Shown: positions 14,990 to 23,996, counted from the first letter of the stretch. The stretch: DNA of 35,676 nucleotides from Methanocella sp. (GCF_035506375.1 NZ_DATJPM010000027.1:1-35676), one strand, 5' to 3'. Notes: generated from the sequence alone by a model not told the origin. Program-made: numbers and translations.

Positions 14990-15673
14990 CTATTTCGTCA
15001 ACTCAATATTTCGAGCCGAGCCAAATCGAGACTGGACCCAGTAAAAGAAAACTGGGCTGAGCCAGATCGAGATCGGATCCAGCAAGAGAAAAATTATGGC
15101 GACTAATGGGTTGAATATGGCAAGAACCATGGAAAAGAGCGCGACAAAGACGGGAATCAGGGCACGCACGGAGAGGTAATCAAAGTATCTTTTGTTTAAC
15201 GCCTTCTCAGCTCTCAAGTACTTCCGCAGGATGTGCCTCCATAGCATGAATAACACCGCGCTGCCTAACGCGACCGTGGCCGCGTACAGGACCACGGCAA
15301 TACTCTCGTTGCCATACCGGCTGAGCATCGAAGCCGTGAAGGGCATGATCGTGACGAAGAACAGGAACACGATGTTCAAAAAAGTCATATTATTGTCCGC
15401 TTCCGGAGCATAGTAGATGATCTTGTGATAGTTATACCAGTACGCGGCGATGAGGCCGAAGCTGATGATATAACTGAGAAAGTTGGGCCAGAGGTTCAAC
15501 AGCGCGGAAAGCAGGTATTCGCCTCCCGCGATGCCTTCAGGGAGCTTTATGTCGATGGCCAGCAACGTGATAGCGATGGCGAATACGGCATCGCTAAAGT
15601 TGACCAGGTTATCCTTCGTGAACTCGAACCTCGTCAGCCATCCGTTAAACGGGCCTCCGGTAGACGTTGCCAT
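14990..15673 (-). CDS. TMEM175-family (DUF1211) potassium-channel-like membrane protein
   Basis: The 227-residue protein has six helices. The first carries the family signature FSDAVFAIAITLLAIDIKLP at residues 26-45, preceded by the conserved R15. In prokaryotic TMEM175 channels, tetramers conduct potassium through a pore lined by the FSD-containing helix. It starts at ATG 15673. A TATA-like CCTATATAAG is centred 30 bases upstream and there is no ribosome site, so the message is probably leaderless. It converges on the kinase remnant. Confidence 0.88.
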   Translation of the reverse strand: MATSTGGPFNGWLTRFEFTKDNLVNFSDAVFAIAITLLAIDIKLPEGIAGGEYLLSALLNLWPNFLSYIISFGLIAAYWYNYHKIIYYAPEADNNMTFLNIVFLFFVTIMPFTASMLSRYGNESIAVVLYAATVALGSAVLFMLWRHILRKYLRAEKALNKRYFDYLSVRALIPVFVALFSMVLAIFNPLVAIIFLLLDPISIWLSPVFFYWVQSRFGSARNIELTK

Positions 15674-15697
15674 ACAATGTATATTCCAGTATAATGG

Positions 15698-15707
15698 CTT
15701 ATATAGG
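15698..15707 (-). promoter_or_regulatory. TATA box of the TMEM175-like gene
   Basis: The minus strand reads CCTATATAAG, centred about 30 bases before the ATG at 15673. This puts the transcription start at or within a few bases of the start codon. Confidence 0.5.
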
Positions 15708-15731
15708 TTATCAAATCCACCAATCGCTGAG

Positions 15732-16021
15732 AACCAAAATAAAGTATTATCCGCCGATTCTTAAATGAAAAAGTCCAAAAACTATGAACTGACTAACCAC
15801 CCCCGATATATAGTGGGACAGAGCAAATTCAAACGCCTGACTATTAATATATAAATGGGGGTTGATTTAAAGGTCTACCACCTAAGCCTCGGGCGAGGTT
15901 ACCACTACCTAAAAACAATGAATAAGGCGCCCGACATAATGGAGATTTGCATTAAAAAAGTAAACGCCCCCACGGTGTGGCCTGAAACAAGGTTGGACGC
16001 TATATCAGACATAGTAAGTAG
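15732..16021. other. Intergenic region with degenerate repeat
   Basis: There is no convincing gene. At about 15812-15862 a stretch beginning AGTGGGACA resembles one at about 19568-19625, on the other side of the large kinase gene. A 66-codon frame at 15855 has no recognisable similarity and is not annotated as a gene. Confidence 0.4.
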
Positions 16022-16291
16022 CGTGTCTACCAGTATGTGCTCGGTGACAACATGAAAACGTTCGCCAACTACATCAGTGACAGGTCGTAAGATATGGAAT
16101 TCAACGTGCCCGGCGTCCCCATCAGGCGGAACGACGATAACAAGACCCGGGACTTCATCATGAACATAACGCCCGAGCAGCGGAAGGAATTAGGCATCAA
16201 CAAGTCTACGCTGTGGTATATCCAGAAGAACATGCGGGAGGGCAAGAAGTTTAAGCTATATGACGAGGTCAAGGCTAAAATGGTTAAATGA
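16022..16291 (+). pseudogene. Probable C-terminal remnant of a CRISPR Cas1 gene
   Basis: One frame, broken by a TAA at 16088, reads RVYQYVLGDNMKTFANYISD, then MEFNVPGVPIRR, DFIMNITPEQRKELGINKST, LWYIQKNMREGKKFKLYDEV and KAKM. The block GINKSTLWY-x(3)-N-x-REGKKFKLY resembles the C-terminal tail of archaeal Cas1 integrases as I remember them (helix with LARY-like residues, then a G-x-S/N-K-x-T-L-x-Y segment). The catalytic Glu/His/Asp region and all other cas genes are absent, and no CRISPR repeats are visible. A short protein from ATG 16094 (65 residues) is the alternative reading. Confidence 0.5.
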
Positions 16292-16400
16292 TAGGAATGT
16301 TGCTTGACGTATTAGCTTTTGTTTTATTACAAAATATTTATATTAAGATGTGGGATTCCATTTCCGGTATTAGCATTTTGCCGGTTATTTTTACCGGGGG

Positions 16401-19400
16401 ATGGCAGCGGTGTCGGTGGAGTCAGGTATGCATTGTAGTGAAGGTGCCGAAGATAAGGAGAGGACCATCGCCGAGCTTCAAGGCCGCATCCGTGCCCTTG
16501 AAAACGAGTTCAGATCAAAGCAAGGGCGGGCCGAGGACTCGCTGGAACTGATGCGGTACATATTCGACCAGACGCAGAATGACGTGTCCCTGGCCGGCCC
16601 GGACGGCCACTTTTATTACGTGAACGACGCCAAGTGCAGGTCGCTCGGCTACACCCGCGAGGAGCTGCTATCCATGCACGTGTGGGACGTGGACCTGAGC
16701 ATAACAAAGGATAAGTGGGCGGACGCCTGGCAGTACATGAAGAGGCACGGCTTTAAAATGTTCGAAACGTGGCACCGGACGAAGCACGGACAGTTCTTCT
16801 GGACAGAGGTCTCGGTGACTCACTTCGACTTCCACGGCCGGGAGTACCTGTGCGCGTTCGTGAGGGACATCTCCGAACGCAGGCTGGCCGAGGAGGCGCT
16901 GCGGAAGAGTGAGGAGTTCCTGAACAACATCTTCAGGTCTATCCAGGACGGCATTAGCGTGCTCGATAAGGACCTGAACGTCCTCCGCGTGAACCATGCC
17001 ATGGAAAAATGGTATGCACACAACATGCCCCTCGTGGGCAAGAAGTGTTACGAGGCCTACCACGGCCGGCCCGAGCCGTGCGAACGTTGCCCGAGCCTGC
17101 GTACCATAAAAAGCAAGACGATGCAGAGCGAAGTGGTCCCCCGGGTGGGCGCGAGCGGGCCGGAGGGGTGGGTCGAGCTCTACACGTTCCCGATGCTCGA
17201 CAAGGGCGGCAACGTCATCGGCGTCATAGAGCATGTCCGCGACATCACTGAGCGCAAGCGAGCCGAGGAGGCGTTGAGCAAGAACCTTGCCGAGCTTGTT
17301 AAGGCCCAGGAAATTGGTCGCCTTGGAAGCTGGTCCTATGATCCTGATTCCGAAAATTTCGATATATCCGATGAAGTGTACCGCATTTTCGGGTTTACGC
17401 CCGGGGCGGTGGAGCCCACAAAGGACCTACTTTTTCAACTGATTCACCCGGATGACCTGGAAAGGTTCAGGGAGAGCTTCGAGTCGCCGGCGCCGGAGGG
17501 ACGGCGGGGAGGCCTCGATTTCCGAATCATTTGGCAGGACGGCTCGGTACATTACCTGCATACTTATATTGACAGCGTCGTCCGGGCCCCGGACGGCAGG
17601 GTAAAAACAATGTCCGGCATCGCCCAGGACATCACGGAGCGAAAGCTGGCGGAAAAAGACCTGAGGCTCGCCCGGTTCTCCATAGACCGGGCTGCGGACA
17701 TCGCCCTCTGGGTGGCGCAGGATGGCCGCATCGTCTACGCCAACGAGGCGGCATGCAAGGCCCTGGGATATGCACGGCAAGAACTACTCTCTTTGAAAGC
17801 CTCCGATGTGGCCCACTCTTTCAACGATGAGAACTGGGGCGAGCACTGGAAAGAAGTTAAAGAGCGGGGCTCGTTCACCTTGGAGGCCGGGTTGATGAGG
17901 AAGGATGGCTCGTTCTTCCCCGGCGAGATTACCGTGAACTACCTCTTCTACGAAGGCAATGAGATAAACTGTGCTTATATCCGGGACATCACCGACCGGA
18001 AGCGGATGGAAAAGGCGCTTCAGGAAGCGCTGTCGAAGGCGGAACACCACGCGGGCGAGCTGGATGCGTTGGTCGCCTCGATCGCCGATGCGATGATGGT
18101 CCTCGATAAGGACGGCAATATCACGTACATGAACGCCGAGGCCCTCCGGATCTTCGGGTACGCCCCCGGGGATTACCGCAAGCCGATGGCGGTCCGCACC
18201 GCGCAGCTCGGGGCCCGCTTCCCCGACGGCACGCCGCTGAGGCCCGGGGACATGCTCGCTTACCGGGCGCTGCGCGGCGAGACCGTCAACAACGTCGAGA
18301 TGGTGTTCCGCCGGAAGGGTACGAGCCCGATATGGATCATCGCCTCCGCCGCCCCCATCAGGGATAGTAAAGGCGGCATATCCGGCGCCGTGATCACCCT
18401 GATAGATAATACCCGTAGAAAGCGGGCGGAGGAGGCGCTGCGGGAGAGCGAGGAGAAGTTCCGCACGCTGGCGGACACGGCGTTCGGGTTGATCGCCGTC
18501 CACCGGGGGGGCAGATTCGTGTATGTGAACGACCATGCGACCGTGCTCACCGGGTACTCGAAGGACGAGTTAATGAAAATGGCTTATTGGGAGATATTCG
18601 CCCCCGAGTCCAGGGAATTGATCAAGCGGCTCGCGAAGGAGAGGCTAGACGGCGTTGCCGTGCCGAGCAACTACGAGACCCGCATACTCACCAGGGATGG
18701 TAAAACGAAGTGGGTTAACCTGAGCGCCGGACTCTTCAACTACGAGGGGAAGCCGTCGGTCGTCGCCACGCTCTTCGACATCACGAACGCCAAGAACGCG
18801 GAGGAGGCGTTGAAGAACGAGAAGGCGCAGGCCGAATTATACCTGGACCTGATGGGCCACGACATCAATAACATGCACCAGATCGCCCTGGGCTATCTGG
18901 AACTGGCGAGGGACATGCCCGCGGGCGGGGAGCAGGCCGAGTTCATTGACAAGTCAGTGGAGGTACTACGGCGGAGCACGCAGCTCATCCGGAACGTGAG
19001 GAAGCTGCAAAAGCTCCGGGACGGCGTGTTCCGGACTCAGGTTGTGGACGTGTGCAAGGTGGTCTCGGACGTGCAGCGTGAGCTTGGAGCCGTTCCCAGC
19101 AAGCCGGTCATGCTTAACTTCAACGGGCGTGAACGATGCTTGGTCCTGGCCAACGAGTTGTTGCACGATGTCTTCGCCAACCTGGTGAGCAACGCGATAA
19201 AGCACACCGGGGACAGGGCGGAGATTGTCATAGACCTCGATGTCATAAATGATAATGGCAGTCGATATTGCCGGGTGTTTGTCGAGGACAATGGGCCGGG
19301 TATCCCGGGCGATTTCAAGGCTAAAATTTTCGACAGGACGCTGAAGGGCACGAATAATTCGAAGGGTATGGGCCTTGGATTGTACCTGGTCAAGTCGCTC

Positions 19401-19502
19401 GTGGATAGCTATGGCGGCAGGGTGTGGGTGGAAGATCGAGTATTCGGTGACCATACGAAGGGCGCAAGGTTCGTGGTCATGCTGCCAGCCGTTGAGAAGT
19501 GA
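16401..19502 (+). CDS. Six-PAS sensor histidine kinase
   Basis: The 1033 residues have no membrane helix, so this is a cytosolic sensor. A short coiled coil (20-40) precedes PAS domains at about 48-165, 172-288, 298-415, 422-540, 553-677 and 685-803; several end in the usual DITERKRAEEAL linker. The kinase core spans 810-1033: phospho-acceptor region LMGHDINNMHQ (H820), N box NLVSNAIKHT, G1 DNGPGIP (963-969), G2 GMGLGL (989-994). PAS2 holds C216, C227 and C230 (C-x10-C-x2-C), a possible metal or redox site. The core is nearly the same as the kinase at 22020, implying duplication. No response regulator is nearby. It starts at ATG 16401, with a TATA-like ATATTTATAT about 60 bases upstream. Confidence 0.92.
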   Translation: MAAVSVESGMHCSEGAEDKERTIAELQGRIRALENEFRSKQGRAEDSLELMRYIFDQTQNDVSLAGPDGHFYYVNDAKCRSLGYTREELLSMHVWDVDLSITKDKWADAWQYMKRHGFKMFETWHRTKHGQFFWTEVSVTHFDFHGREYLCAFVRDISERRLAEEALRKSEEFLNNIFRSIQDGISVLDKDLNVLRVNHAMEKWYAHNMPLVGKKCYEAYHGRPEPCERCPSLRTIKSKTMQSEVVPRVGASGPEGWVELYTFPMLDKGGNVIGVIEHVRDITERKRAEEALSKNLAELVKAQEIGRLGSWSYDPDSENFDISDEVYRIFGFTPGAVEPTKDLLFQLIHPDDLERFRESFESPAPEGRRGGLDFRIIWQDGSVHYLHTYIDSVVRAPDGRVKTMSGIAQDITERKLAEKDLRLARFSIDRAADIALWVAQDGRIVYANEAACKALGYARQELLSLKASDVAHSFNDENWGEHWKEVKERGSFTLEAGLMRKDGSFFPGEITVNYLFYEGNEINCAYIRDITDRKRMEKALQEALSKAEHHAGELDALVASIADAMMVLDKDGNITYMNAEALRIFGYAPGDYRKPMAVRTAQLGARFPDGTPLRPGDMLAYRALRGETVNNVEMVFRRKGTSPIWIIASAAPIRDSKGGISGAVITLIDNTRRKRAEEALRESEEKFRTLADTAFGLIAVHRGGRFVYVNDHATVLTGYSKDELMKMAYWEIFAPESRELIKRLAKERLDGVAVPSNYETRILTRDGKTKWVNLSAGLFNYEGKPSVVATLFDITNAKNAEEALKNEKAQAELYLDLMGHDINNMHQIALGYLELARDMPAGGEQAEFIDKSVEVLRRSTQLIRNVRKLQKLRDGVFRTQVVDVCKVVSDVQRELGAVPSKPVMLNFNGRERCLVLANELLHDVFANLVSNAIKHTGDRAEIVIDLDVINDNGSRYCRVFVEDNGPGIPGDFKAKIFDRTLKGTNNSKGMGLGLYLVKSLVDSYGGRVWVEDRVFGDHTKGARFVVMLPAVEK

Positions 19503-19788
19503 TTAATATCCAGCTATTTTAATTAGAAAATGTCTAGATTAAAAGATACCATATACCCCAAAAAGAAAGTGGGACAACCCAAATTTGAACCGCTAAACCA
19601 TCTTGATTTTATAATGTATTAAAGGGGCGAAGCTCAGATTTTTTCGGGCCTTAAACAAATATGTACACTCCATAGATGAGCCTAACCTTGTTTTAGAGCG
19701 CCCGGATCGGGATTCGAACCCGAGTCAGAGCCTCAACAGGGCCAAGTTTTGAATCGTCATAAATACTAAAAATAATACCATATACTTT
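19503..19788. other. Intergenic region with degenerate repeat and tRNA fragment
   Basis: There is no protein gene. It contains a stretch (about 19568-19625, AGTGGGACAACCCAAATT and onward) resembling the one before the large kinase, and a tRNA 3'-half on the minus strand, listed separately. Confidence 0.4.
19699..19735 (-). pseudogene. tRNA 3' fragment (T arm, 3' acceptor strand, discriminator)
   Basis: The minus strand reads TCGGG-TTCGAAT-CCCGA (T stem-loop, 19707-19723), then TCCGGGC (19700-19706) and discriminator G. This is a complete T arm and 3' acceptor half. No GCCCGGA partner strand or D arm is found upstream on the minus strand, and the anticodon region does not fold well. tRNA 3' ends are the usual core of archaeal integration sites, so it may be an attachment-site copy or a recombination scar. 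The parent tRNA is not in this window. Confidence 0.65.
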
Positions 19789-19826
19789 AACCGTGCTATA
19801 TATTAGCACTAAGGACTTATTATTAA
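19789..19826 (+). repeat. 38-bp direct repeat, left copy
   Basis: It differs from 25283-25320 at one position. It contains the palindrome GTGCTA-TATAT-TAGCAC followed by CTAAGGACTTATTATTAA. The two copies, same orientation, bracket about 5.5 kb holding the hydrolase gene, the second histidine kinase and the cobalamin-binding protein. Confidence 0.85.
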
Positions 19827-19848
19827 TATTTCCCACGAGTAATAAAAG

Positions 19849-19905
19849 TTAGTCGCTAATAGCAGGCAGCATGACCACGAACCGTGCGTCCTTCGTATGG
19901 TCGCC
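19849..19905 (-). pseudogene. Remnant of a histidine-kinase C-terminus
   Basis: The minus strand encodes GDHTKDARFVVMLPAISD and a TAA stop, matching the tails of the two intact kinases (GDHTKGARFVVMLPA and GDHSKGARFVVMLPA). It lies 16 bases after the stop of the hydrolase gene with no kinase upstream. It is a scar showing that the hydrolase now occupies a place once held by a kinase gene, or that recombination between kinase tails brought them together. Confidence 0.7.
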
Positions 19906-19921
19906 CGGAACCAGCTTGCAC

Positions 19922-21925
19922 TTAAAACTTGTACCCGAGCAGGTTCCAGTAGTTCAGAAACCACAGGAAGGCCACTAGCGCGATCGTTACGAATATATAA
20001 TGTATCCGGCTTGGCAAGCTCCAGAATCGTCGAATCCACGCGAGAACGGTGAAGCTGATAGCCCCGATCGTGAATAGCACCGCCAGGATGGGCAACGTGA
20101 GAACGATGAGCAACACCGGAGGGACGCCATAGGCGATGTCATTGTACGCCGTTGTCAGGAGTAGCAGGAAGCCGATGACCAAGCCAATGTCAAGCAGGAT
20201 TGCAATGGCTGCGATCCAGCGGGCAACAGCCTGAGTCCGGTCGGGTACACGATGTTTCCTGCGGCGGAGAAGCCAGGATATGGGCCATGCGATCAAAGCC
20301 GAGAGGAAAACGAGCATGCAGATGGCCAGCAGTGCCAGATGGAAGCTCATCGTCTGGTACCAGTCCGCTTTCACGAGCGACCCGCCCTCGGGGTCGCTGC
20401 CAACGAACAGGTACTGGATTCGGCCATTCGCATCCTCGCGGAAGACCATCCGGTTTGTCCCGTTCAGCTCTTCGAAGTATAGCGGTGCCACTTCGACGAA
20501 CGTATGACCCAAAATGCTAATAGAGCCATTCGGGTTTGCCATAACATCATACTGCTGGGATAACCCTCCGACGATCTTCTCCAGAGTCGTGTAGGCAGTC
20601 CGTGTCGAATAATATGTACCCGCATAGCCTTGAGCCCGTTCCTGATACCCGTCCATTGGTACGGGGACAAGCAGATTGCTAGCTGGATAGTAACGGTCGA
20701 ATAGCCCTTGAACGACGTTTTGGCAGGCTTGTGCACCGCCATCGCCATTAAAGCTGACGAAGATTCCGAGGTCTTCGTCTGGCAGCAGGCAGATCTCGCT
20801 ATGGAATAGGAGCGTGTCTCCTGTCTTAACGAGCGCCCGCTTTCCGTTCAAGCCCGTTTCGACCATGCCATAGGCCATCCCATACAGCCTGGGGTCGTTC
20901 GAATATTCCCGGGTCAGCATCAGGGCATTAGTGCTCCTGTTAAGGATACTCTTGTTATCATACTGGCCGCCATCCAGCCGTGCTATCATGAAATGCGCTA
21001 AATCTGTAGCCGTTGCACTGATTGATCCCGCTGGGGATGGCACAACATACTCGAAGCTGCCCATATGGTAACCGTTACTGGAATAAGTATATCCTTTGGC
21101 CAGGCGGACTTCAAGGTCGTTCGGCACAGGTTGCCTTGAGGTAGAGTTATACATCCCGAGCGGGGCGAACACATTCTGATCCAAATACAGGTCGTAGGAG
21201 ACGCCCGTAACCTGCTGGATCAAATACCCTTCTAGCGCCACTCCATAGTTCGAGTAGCTGGTCGCCTCGCCGGGAGGCCTTACCCGGGCTGGCATATCCT
21301 GTGAAACATAGTTCTGTAGTGAGGGCATCTTCGCGGGATCGATAACGAGAGACTTGCCACAGGCATCCTGTACCTCAAAACCAGCCGAGTGAACCATCAG
21401 TTCCCGCAGCGTGATCGGCCCATAGCCGCTGTCCGGAACCTTATAATCCTTGAGATATACGTTAACGTCCATATCCAGCCCGAGACGGCCCTGCTCTACA
21501 AGCTGCATAGCAGCGGTGGCCGTGAAAACTTTCGAACAAGAGCCAATCCGGAACAAGGTCGAGTCTGCCATCACAGGGGTACGATTTTCAACATCCGCAT
21601 ACCCATAGCCCTGAGCATAGAGGAGCCGCCCGTTTTTTACAATGGCTACAACGCCGCCGGGGGCCCGGTGATCGTCGATCTGCCGCTGCATTATCCCGTC
21701 GACAAAAGACTGAAGCACAACAGTATCGTTCAACCCTGGCAGTATAACCGTATCAGTCGACAGACCAGGGCTCTCAATACTCGACTGAGCAAATACCATC
21801 AAACATTGGGACTGAACAAGCATCAATAACAATAAAATAATAAGGCCTCGATGGACGACCTGTTTATAATACCAGACAATGCGAAATGCATTAACCCATT
21901 TTTTATTGTCAGATCTACCAATCAT
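19922..21925 (-). CDS. Beta-lactamase-fold serine hydrolase with C-terminal membrane domain
   Basis: After a basic N-terminus, a hydrophobic segment (GLIILLLLMLVQSQCLMVFA, near residues 29-48) acts as signal or anchor. The class C beta-lactamase/esterase domain then covers about 65-420: S-x-x-K in IGSCSKVFTA (S131, K134, counting from the GTG at 21931) and Y-S-N in SYSNYG (Y226). A KTG-like KTGDTLLFH comes later. A linker region and four membrane helices follow to FLNYWNLLGYKF. Such proteins act outside the membrane as D-peptidases or esterases; a methanogen without murein probably uses another amide or ester. The start is ATG 21925, or GTG two codons earlier. A frameshifted tail of a paralogue lies at 11971-12443. 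Confidence 0.88.
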   Translation of the reverse strand: MIGRSDNKKWVNAFRIVWYYKQVVHRGLIILLLLMLVQSQCLMVFAQSSIESPGLSTDTVILPGLNDTVVLQSFVDGIMQRQIDDHRAPGGVVAIVKNGRLLYAQGYGYADVENRTPVMADSTLFRIGSCSKVFTATAAMQLVEQGRLGLDMDVNVYLKDYKVPDSGYGPITLRELMVHSAGFEVQDACGKSLVIDPAKMPSLQNYVSQDMPARVRPPGEATSYSNYGVALEGYLIQQVTGVSYDLYLDQNVFAPLGMYNSTSRQPVPNDLEVRLAKGYTYSSNGYHMGSFEYVVPSPAGSISATATDLAHFMIARLDGGQYDNKSILNRSTNALMLTREYSNDPRLYGMAYGMVETGLNGKRALVKTGDTLLFHSEICLLPDEDLGIFVSFNGDGGAQACQNVVQGLFDRYYPASNLLVPVPMDGYQERAQGYAGTYYSTRTAYTTLEKIVGGLSQQYDVMANPNGSISILGHTFVEVAPLYFEELNGTNRMVFREDANGRIQYLFVGSDPEGGSLVKADWYQTMSFHLALLAICMLVFLSALIAWPISWLLRRRKHRVPDRTQAVARWIAAIAILLDIGLVIGFLLLLTTAYNDIAYGVPPVLLIVLTLPILAVLFTIGAISFTVLAWIRRFWSLPSRIHYIFVTIALVAFLWFLNYWNLLGYKF

Positions 21926-22019
21926 GCCCACAACCGCTCAAATCTAAACGACAGAAATGTAAGCATTTAAAACATATAATAATATCCTGAAATGAGGACA
22001 TAGTGACGTAAAATGTAGA

Positions 22020-23996
22020 TTATGTGTCAGTGTTGATCGCGGGCAGCATGACCACGAACCTTGCGCCCTTCGAGTGGTCACCCGCGACGCGATTCTCGAC
22101 CCAGACGTGGCCGCCGTAGCTGTCCACCAGCGACTTCACCAGGTACAATCCGAGGCCCATGCCCTTCACCTTCGAATCGCCCTTCAACAATCTATTGAAA
22201 ATCTTGGGCTTGAAATCGTCGGGGATGCCCGGCCCGTTATCGTCTACCCTGACCCGACAATACTTGTCCCCCTCATCGCTAAAAACATCCAATATGATTT
22301 CGATGTCCGCCCTGTTTCCCGTATGCTTGATCGCGTTGCTCACCAAGTTAGCGAACACGTCGTGCAACAACTCGTTGGCGTGGACGTGGCAACCTTCGCA
22401 CCCGTTCAAGTTCAACGTGATGGTCTTGTGGGGCACACTGCCAAACTCCCGCTGCACATCCACCAACAACCCGCAAACATCGATGTCCTGGGTCTGGAAC
22501 AGGCTATCCTGAAGCTTCTGCAACTTACGCACGTTCTGGATGAGCATGGCGCAGCGCTGCAGCACCTCGATCGGCTTATCCAAAAACTCGGCCTGGTCAT
22601 CCTTGTGGGGCATCAAGTCCCGGGCCAGTTCCAGGTACCCCAAAGCGATCTGGTGCATGTTGTTGATATCGTGGCCCATTAAATCCAGGTACAGCTCGGC
22701 CCGGCTCTTAGCATCGGATAGAGCTTCCTCCGCCTGTTTGCGGTCGCTGATGTCCCTTGCAATGGTCGACGCGCCGGTGATATGCCCTGCCGGGTCGAAG
22801 ATGGGCGAAACAGTGATAGATGAGGGGATAATACGGCCGTCTTTTGACACCCTCACGGTCTCGTAATGCTCAACGCGCCTGCCCCCCCGGATTTGTTCGA
22901 GAATGTTCCGTTCCTCGTCATAACGATCCTCCGGCACGATAAGAGTGATCGGCTGCCCAACGGCCTCTGCCTGCGTATATCCATAAAGTTGTTCGGCACC
23001 ACGGTTCCAGCTCGTGATGACGCCGTCCAACGACTTGCCGATGATCGCATCATTAGACGATTCTACGATGGCCGCCAGCCTTGCCTGCGCCTCCTCGGCC
23101 CGCTTGCGCTCGGAAACGTCTTGGATAGTCCCTGTAAAGCGAACGGGCCCGCCCTGCTCATCGAACACGACGTGACCCAGGGCGTGAATGGTGCGTTTAT
23201 CGCCATTAGGTCGGATGATCCTGTGTTCACTGTTATAGGCCACATCGCCACTCAACGCTGCTTTTACCCGGCGATCGATCTCTACCCTGTCGTCAGGGTC
23301 GACAAGCTCCAAATACTCTTTGTAGGTGAAATATTTCCGCGGGGCCAGGCCCAGTATCCGGTAGAACTCGTCGCTACAGGTCATCCTGTTCTTTTTTAAG
23401 TCCCAGTTCCAGCTCCCAACCACAGCAAGCCGCTGTGCCTCGTCAAAGCCCTTGTTCAGCCGTTCCAGCTCGAAGTTCTTCTTCGCGAGCTCGCGCTGCA
23501 AAGCAACTAGCTCGTTATTCAGCCGACTGACCTCGTCGTATATGTCCGCGTCGCGCCGGACGTGCTCCGCGATAAACGCGCTCTTATCCTTAATCGCCAT
23601 ACGCAGCGCGTTGACCTCCTCGTTCTCCATCAGCAGCATATCCTCGTTCAGCGCGAGGATGTCCTCACATGCCTGCGCGCCCACGACAAGCATCTGCTCG
23701 CCCTTCAGGATGCCGACAAAATGTAAGGGTAATATCTTATCCCTGACCTGGACGTTCATCTCCCAGTCGAACGTGGCGTTATACTTGCGAAGCTCGACCA
23801 AAAAGTTGAGCAGCTTGTCCAGGCTTCCCCGGTTGATTAACTGTGTCAGGGGCTTCCCTACGAGCTTCGATTCCGAGACCCCGAGCGTATCATAGAGGAC
23901 TTCCCGGATAGTCCCTTGAGGATCGCACAAAAGGGCAATACCAGGCTTTTGTTCCTGCTTGTCCCATGCCAAATCCTGTCCGCTCACAACTTTCAC
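22020..23996 (-). CDS. PAS sensor histidine kinase coupled to the cobalamin-binding protein
   Basis: The 658 residues are soluble. A PAS-like domain is at about 15-108 (ALLCDPQGTIREVLYDTLGV), a long coiled coil at 115-190, PAS at 190-296 with a DVSERKRAEEA linker, PAS at 303-418, and the kinase core at 430-655. The core has LMGHDINNMHQ (H442), NLVSNAIKHT, DNGPGIP and GMGLGL. Its first four bases overlap the end of the cobalamin-binding gene (ATGA), so the two are translated together and probably form one sensory unit, with the B12 protein as input. The core is nearly identical in motif and linker residues to the kinase at 16401. No response regulator is in the window. Confidence 0.92.
   Translation of the reverse strand: MKVVSGQDLAWDKQEQKPGIALLCDPQGTIREVLYDTLGVSESKLVGKPLTQLINRGSLDKLLNFLVELRKYNATFDWEMNVQVRDKILPLHFVGILKGEQMLVVGAQACEDILALNEDMLLMENEEVNALRMAIKDKSAFIAEHVRRDADIYDEVSRLNNELVALQRELAKKNFELERLNKGFDEAQRLAVVGSWNWDLKKNRMTCSDEFYRILGLAPRKYFTYKEYLELVDPDDRVEIDRRVKAALSGDVAYNSEHRIIRPNGDKRTIHALGHVVFDEQGGPVRFTGTIQDVSERKRAEEAQARLAAIVESSNDAIIGKSLDGVITSWNRGAEQLYGYTQAEAVGQPITLIVPEDRYDEERNILEQIRGGRRVEHYETVRVSKDGRIIPSSITVSPIFDPAGHITGASTIARDISDRKQAEEALSDAKSRAELYLDLMGHDINNMHQIALGYLELARDLMPHKDDQAEFLDKPIEVLQRCAMLIQNVRKLQKLQDSLFQTQDIDVCGLLVDVQREFGSVPHKTITLNLNGCEGCHVHANELLHDVFANLVSNAIKHTGNRADIEIILDVFSDEGDKYCRVRVDDNGPGIPDDFKPKIFNRLLKGDSKVKGMGLGLYLVKSLVDSYGGHVWVENRVAGDHSKGARFVVMLPAINTDT

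Noticed and set aside
14921..15106. 61-residue plus frame after the DedA gene
   Set aside because: Only its first 14 residues are meaningful (a kinase tail); the remainder is antisense to the TMEM175-like gene.
15960..15992. Possible CRISPR repeat (GGCCTGAAACAAGG-like sequence) near the Cas1 remnant
   Set aside because: Only a single occurrence; no regularly spaced copies anywhere in the window, so no array can be claimed.
16668..18536. Long minus-strand frames opposite the six-PAS kinase
   Set aside because: The plus-strand PAS and kinase motifs are unambiguous; the antisense frames show none.
19922..21925. True beta-lactamase / antibiotic resistance gene
   Set aside because: S-x-x-K and Y-S-N are shared by many esterases and peptidases, and the four-helix C-terminal domain is not found in beta-lactamases. 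Resistance is not supported.
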